From: Proteobacteria bacterium UBA1847
GTDB lineage: Bacteria; Pseudomonadota; Gammaproteobacteria; Steroidobacterales; Woeseiaceae
Assembly (NCBI GenBank): GCA_002338605.1
Contig: DDIP01000244.1
Span: 1 to 15,641 of the forward strand
Direction of reading: 5' to 3'
DNA length: 15,641 nucleotides
A model generated the notes under the pieces. It saw nothing but the letters and a program-made list of their open reading frames with translations, had not been told where the DNA came from and searched no databases. Below, one piece after another: positions 13,326 through 15,641 of this stretch (its first letter is position 1; every line of letters starts with the position of its first letter). The position numbers and the translations under genes were made by a program.

Positions 13326-15641
13326 TTAGTTGTTCAGGCCATTCAGCAGTTGTTCGGCCAGTAAGTCGCTGACACCATCGCGTACATCGGATGGCTTGAG
13401 CACGTTGATCGCGGTTGCAACGTCCTCGCCATCGATTGTGACGAAGGCCTCGTAGCTGTTTCCGGCCGCGCGGTAGCCCAAGGCCTCCACTGACGGCACG
13501 CTCGCCGTGCCCTGGTTGACTTCGGCCTTGACCGTTTCAATCGCATCCGTTGTCGGCAGCTGGTCGATGATCTGCTGCGTGCTGATCATGAGGTCGCTGG
13601 TTTCCTGGATGCGGTAGACATTGTCGCGAGCGGTGGCGATGTTGTTAGCATCCGCCGTGCTCAATACGGTTTCGTAGTTGTCGCGACTGTAGATCGTGTA
13701 GGTCGTATTGAACGGATAGCCAAAACTCTTGCGAACCGAAACCTGGATGCGCACCCGGCGGTGGTCGTATGCACCGGCCAGTGCCTGGCGAAGGGCATCG
13801 CGCAAGCTTTCGTCATCGCTTTCCTGCGCGCGTCGTTTGAGTTCTGCCATCGCGGCCTTCGGTGCGGCGATCGCGTCGAGCGCATCACGATGGGCCTGGG
13901 CGCCTGCATCGTCAGCGATGTCATTGGCGTCGACGATGTCATCAAGGCAAACGCGCGCAATTCCTGAGCCAACACACTTGTTGGCAAGGTAGTCGAGCGT
14001 ATCGGCTTTGGCCTCTTTCCGGGCAGCGGCCGGAATCTTGTTGAGCGTGGCAACGGCTTCGTCTGCAATGGCGGGCAATGAGCTGCGCAAGCCACGCAAG
14101 CTGACTTCAAATTCGTAGTCCGTCGTTGCCTGTTCCAAGTCGGCCAGCAGTTGTTCGACTTCCGCGATCTTGCGATCCAGCGACTCCGAAACCGAGTTGT
14201 TGATATCGGCTGCAAAGCTTTCTGGAAACTCGACCCGGCCAACCGTCTCGTCGTTGCCGAACGTCAGGCCAACCGCCAGCGTATCGTCACCCTCCGACAC
14301 CGAGCCTTGCAGTCCGACGACGCCATTCTCGAGGCTCACCATGCCACCGATATCCGCCGCCGGTAGCTTATTCTTCCAGACACCGTCGAGGAAAAAGCCG
14401 TATTCGCCATCACCATTGAGGTAGCTGCTGCCGGTCACTTCGGCCGACGGGCTAAACCCATACGCGCCCGGGAACAACGCCTCATCCGGCGCGATGCGCA
14501 AGGACATTGCCATGTGCTGGCGGTCGAGCCCGACATCGACGGTCGCACTCACTTCGGCGAGGTCGAACGAGAACAGGCCGAAGCCGGCAATCGACATCGC
14601 AAAGTTCAGGTCACCGTTCATCCCCGCCTTGTATTCCACGGTTGACGCAAACAGGTCGTCCCAGTTGATATCGGAAAACTGCGAATCCTTGATGACGCGG
14701 CTGCCGCTGATCTCGAGCAGGTCCACGAACTTGATGCCCAGCCCCTTTGTGCCTGTCTCAATGGTATGGCCGGTGAAGGAGTCCAGCTCTGCAAAATCGA
14801 GTTCCGGCACGAACGGAATCAGCCCGTTGTCGGACTCGCCTTCGCCACTCGCACCGACGAACGGTGTGCTGTTGTACCGATACAAGAACGAATCGGTCGG
14901 ATCGGAGATCAACAAAGACTGGCCGCCGTACGGCGTGGTGATTGTCACCGTTTCCTGCTGTTGCGGGTCGCGTCGATCGGTGATCGTCATATCGAAGTCA
15001 ACGCCGATGTAGTACACGAAGTAATTCCGGTCCTCGATCAGCTTGATCCCGAAGTCGGGGTCTGCGTTGATCTCGGCGCCGGTCAGGACGTCGACAACAG
15101 AGCGAATATTGCCTTCGGTTTCGTGGGTGATGGACATCTGGGTTGGAACATCCGTGTCGCCGTTGAGCCCGATTAGATTGCCAAAGGAATCGAAGGTCAC
15201 TGTGAGGTCGGAGTTGGCGAAGTCCTGGACCATGTTGCCGGTTGTCAGTTCCAAGCCGCCGACCGACTGGTAGCCGTCGGCAGTCGGAAAGACATCGCCC
15301 TTTGGCGTGAAATTGTTCCTGCCGAGGATCTCCGGCATAACGGCGATGGCAAACGGGCTCAGGCTGGCGGATAACTGACCATCGCTGACCGAGATCTGCA
15401 CGTCGTCGACCGCACCGATGTGGCTCGATGTCGGACTGCCGCTGAGTTCGCCGGTCGCGCTGTCAAACGACGCCCAGATAGGTGCATTGGTGATGCTAAA
15501 TGTCAGCTTGTCGCCATCCGGGTCCGATGCGGTGGGCGTAAAACTGTAGGATTCGCCCACGTTGGTTGAGTCGCTCGGGGCCCCGGAAATCGTCGGTGCC
15601 TTGTTGACTGGCGCGGGGTTGCCGCCTTCGGACCCGCCACC
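13326..15641 (-). CDS. Large secreted or lipid-anchored protein with Ig-like (cadherin/PIG-type) domain, 5' end missing
   Basis: The reverse strand is open from the right edge to a TAA at 13326-13328, showing 771 codons. Visible residues 1-10 are a Gly-rich linker (GGGSEGGNPA). An Ig-like putative domain of the dystroglycan-cadherin/He_PIG kind follows at about residues 15-100 (NKAPTISGAPSD, then TASDPDGDKLTFSI, FDSATGELSGSP and DVQISVSDG). The rest is unrecognised: a beta-rich part to about residue 470, a coiled-coil-like segment (LDRKIAEVEQLLADLEQATT, near 14130-14200), then a helical C-terminal region with two cysteines (CVGSGIARVC) and no membrane anchor or sorting signal. A Gly-rich linker before an Ig-like domain often follows a lipobox cysteine, so probably only the signal peptide is missing. 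Ig-like domains of this kind are typical of cell-surface proteins; no function can be assigned. Confidence 0.8.
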   Translation of the reverse strand, partial: GGGSEGGNPAPVNKAPTISGAPSDSTNVGESYSFTPTASDPDGDKLTFSITNAPIWASFDSATGELSGSPTSSHIGAVDDVQISVSDGQLSASLSPFAIAVMPEILGRNNFTPKGDVFPTADGYQSVGGLELTTGNMVQDFANSDLTVTFDSFGNLIGLNGDTDVPTQMSITHETEGNIRSVVDVLTGAEINADPDFGIKLIEDRNYFVYYIGVDFDMTITDRRDPQQQETVTITTPYGGQSLLISDPTDSFLYRYNSTPFVGASGEGESDNGLIPFVPELDFAELDSFTGHTIETGTKGLGIKFVDLLEISGSRVIKDSQFSDINWDDLFASTVEYKAGMNGDLNFAMSIAGFGLFSFDLAEVSATVDVGLDRQHMAMSLRIAPDEALFPGAYGFSPSAEVTGSSYLNGDGEYGFFLDGVWKNKLPAADIGGMVSLENGVVGLQGSVSEGDDTLAVGLTFGNDETVGRVEFPESFAADINNSVSESLDRKIAEVEQLLADLEQATTDYEFEVSLRGLRSSLPAIADEAVATLNKIPAAARKEAKADTLDYLANKCVGSGIARVCLDDIVDANDIADDAGAQAHRDALDAIAAPKAAMAELKRRAQESDDESLRDALRQALAGAYDHRRVRIQVSVRKSFGYPFNTTYTIYSRDNYETVLSTADANNIATARDNVYRIQETSDLMISTQQIIDQLPTTDAIETVKAEVNQGTASVPSVEALGYRAAGNSYEAFVTIDGEDVATAINVLKPSDVRDGVSDLLAEQLLNGLNN

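Overview
The window is about 15.6 kb of GC-rich bacterial chromosome with tightly packed genes on both strands. The gene set is a YgiQ-type radical SAM enzyme, an SLC13/TrkA-C permease, a KdgK-type sugar kinase, an OmpR-type two-component pair, PspA and a YtcJ-type amidohydrolase lipoprotein. It suggests a proteobacterium, most likely a gammaproteobacterium, possibly environmental or marine. No rRNA, tRNA or marker gene is present, so this is an inference. I saw no CRISPR array, insertion sequence or prophage gene.

Left part (1-4740): a YgiQ-family radical SAM protein runs off the left edge on the minus strand. Divergent from it is an acyltransferase-3 family membrane protein (1432-2535). Abutting its stop codon, on the minus strand, is a 59-codon reading frame (2536-2715) that encodes only the C-terminal half of a biotinyl domain, with an intact EAMKM site. 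An SLC13-type permease with central TrkA-C domains follows on the plus strand (2807-4663). A hairpin lies between it and the convergent gene after it.

Middle part (4741-11293): a KdgK-like PfkB kinase on the minus strand has lost about 95-100 residues from its centre while staying in frame. Divergent from it is a small exported protein built of an exact 35-residue repeat. Next comes the most coherent module: a histidine kinase and OmpR-type regulator (minus strand, 6014-8815), divergent from a three-gene plus-strand operon of PspA, a six-helix membrane protein and a membrane-anchored vWA protein (8982-11293). The shared 166-bp gap holds a TGTAA-N6-TGTAA direct repeat with 11-bp phasing, as expected for an OmpR/PhoB-type operator. 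This looks like an envelope-stress system in which PspA is paired with a two-component system rather than PspF/PspBC. A REP-like perfect hairpin follows the operon.

Right part (11481-15641): an amidohydrolase lipoprotein of the YtcJ type, then a convergent large secreted protein with an Ig-like (cadherin/PIG-type) domain. Its 5' end is off the window, probably by only a signal peptide's length. No gap longer than 300 bases lacks a gene.
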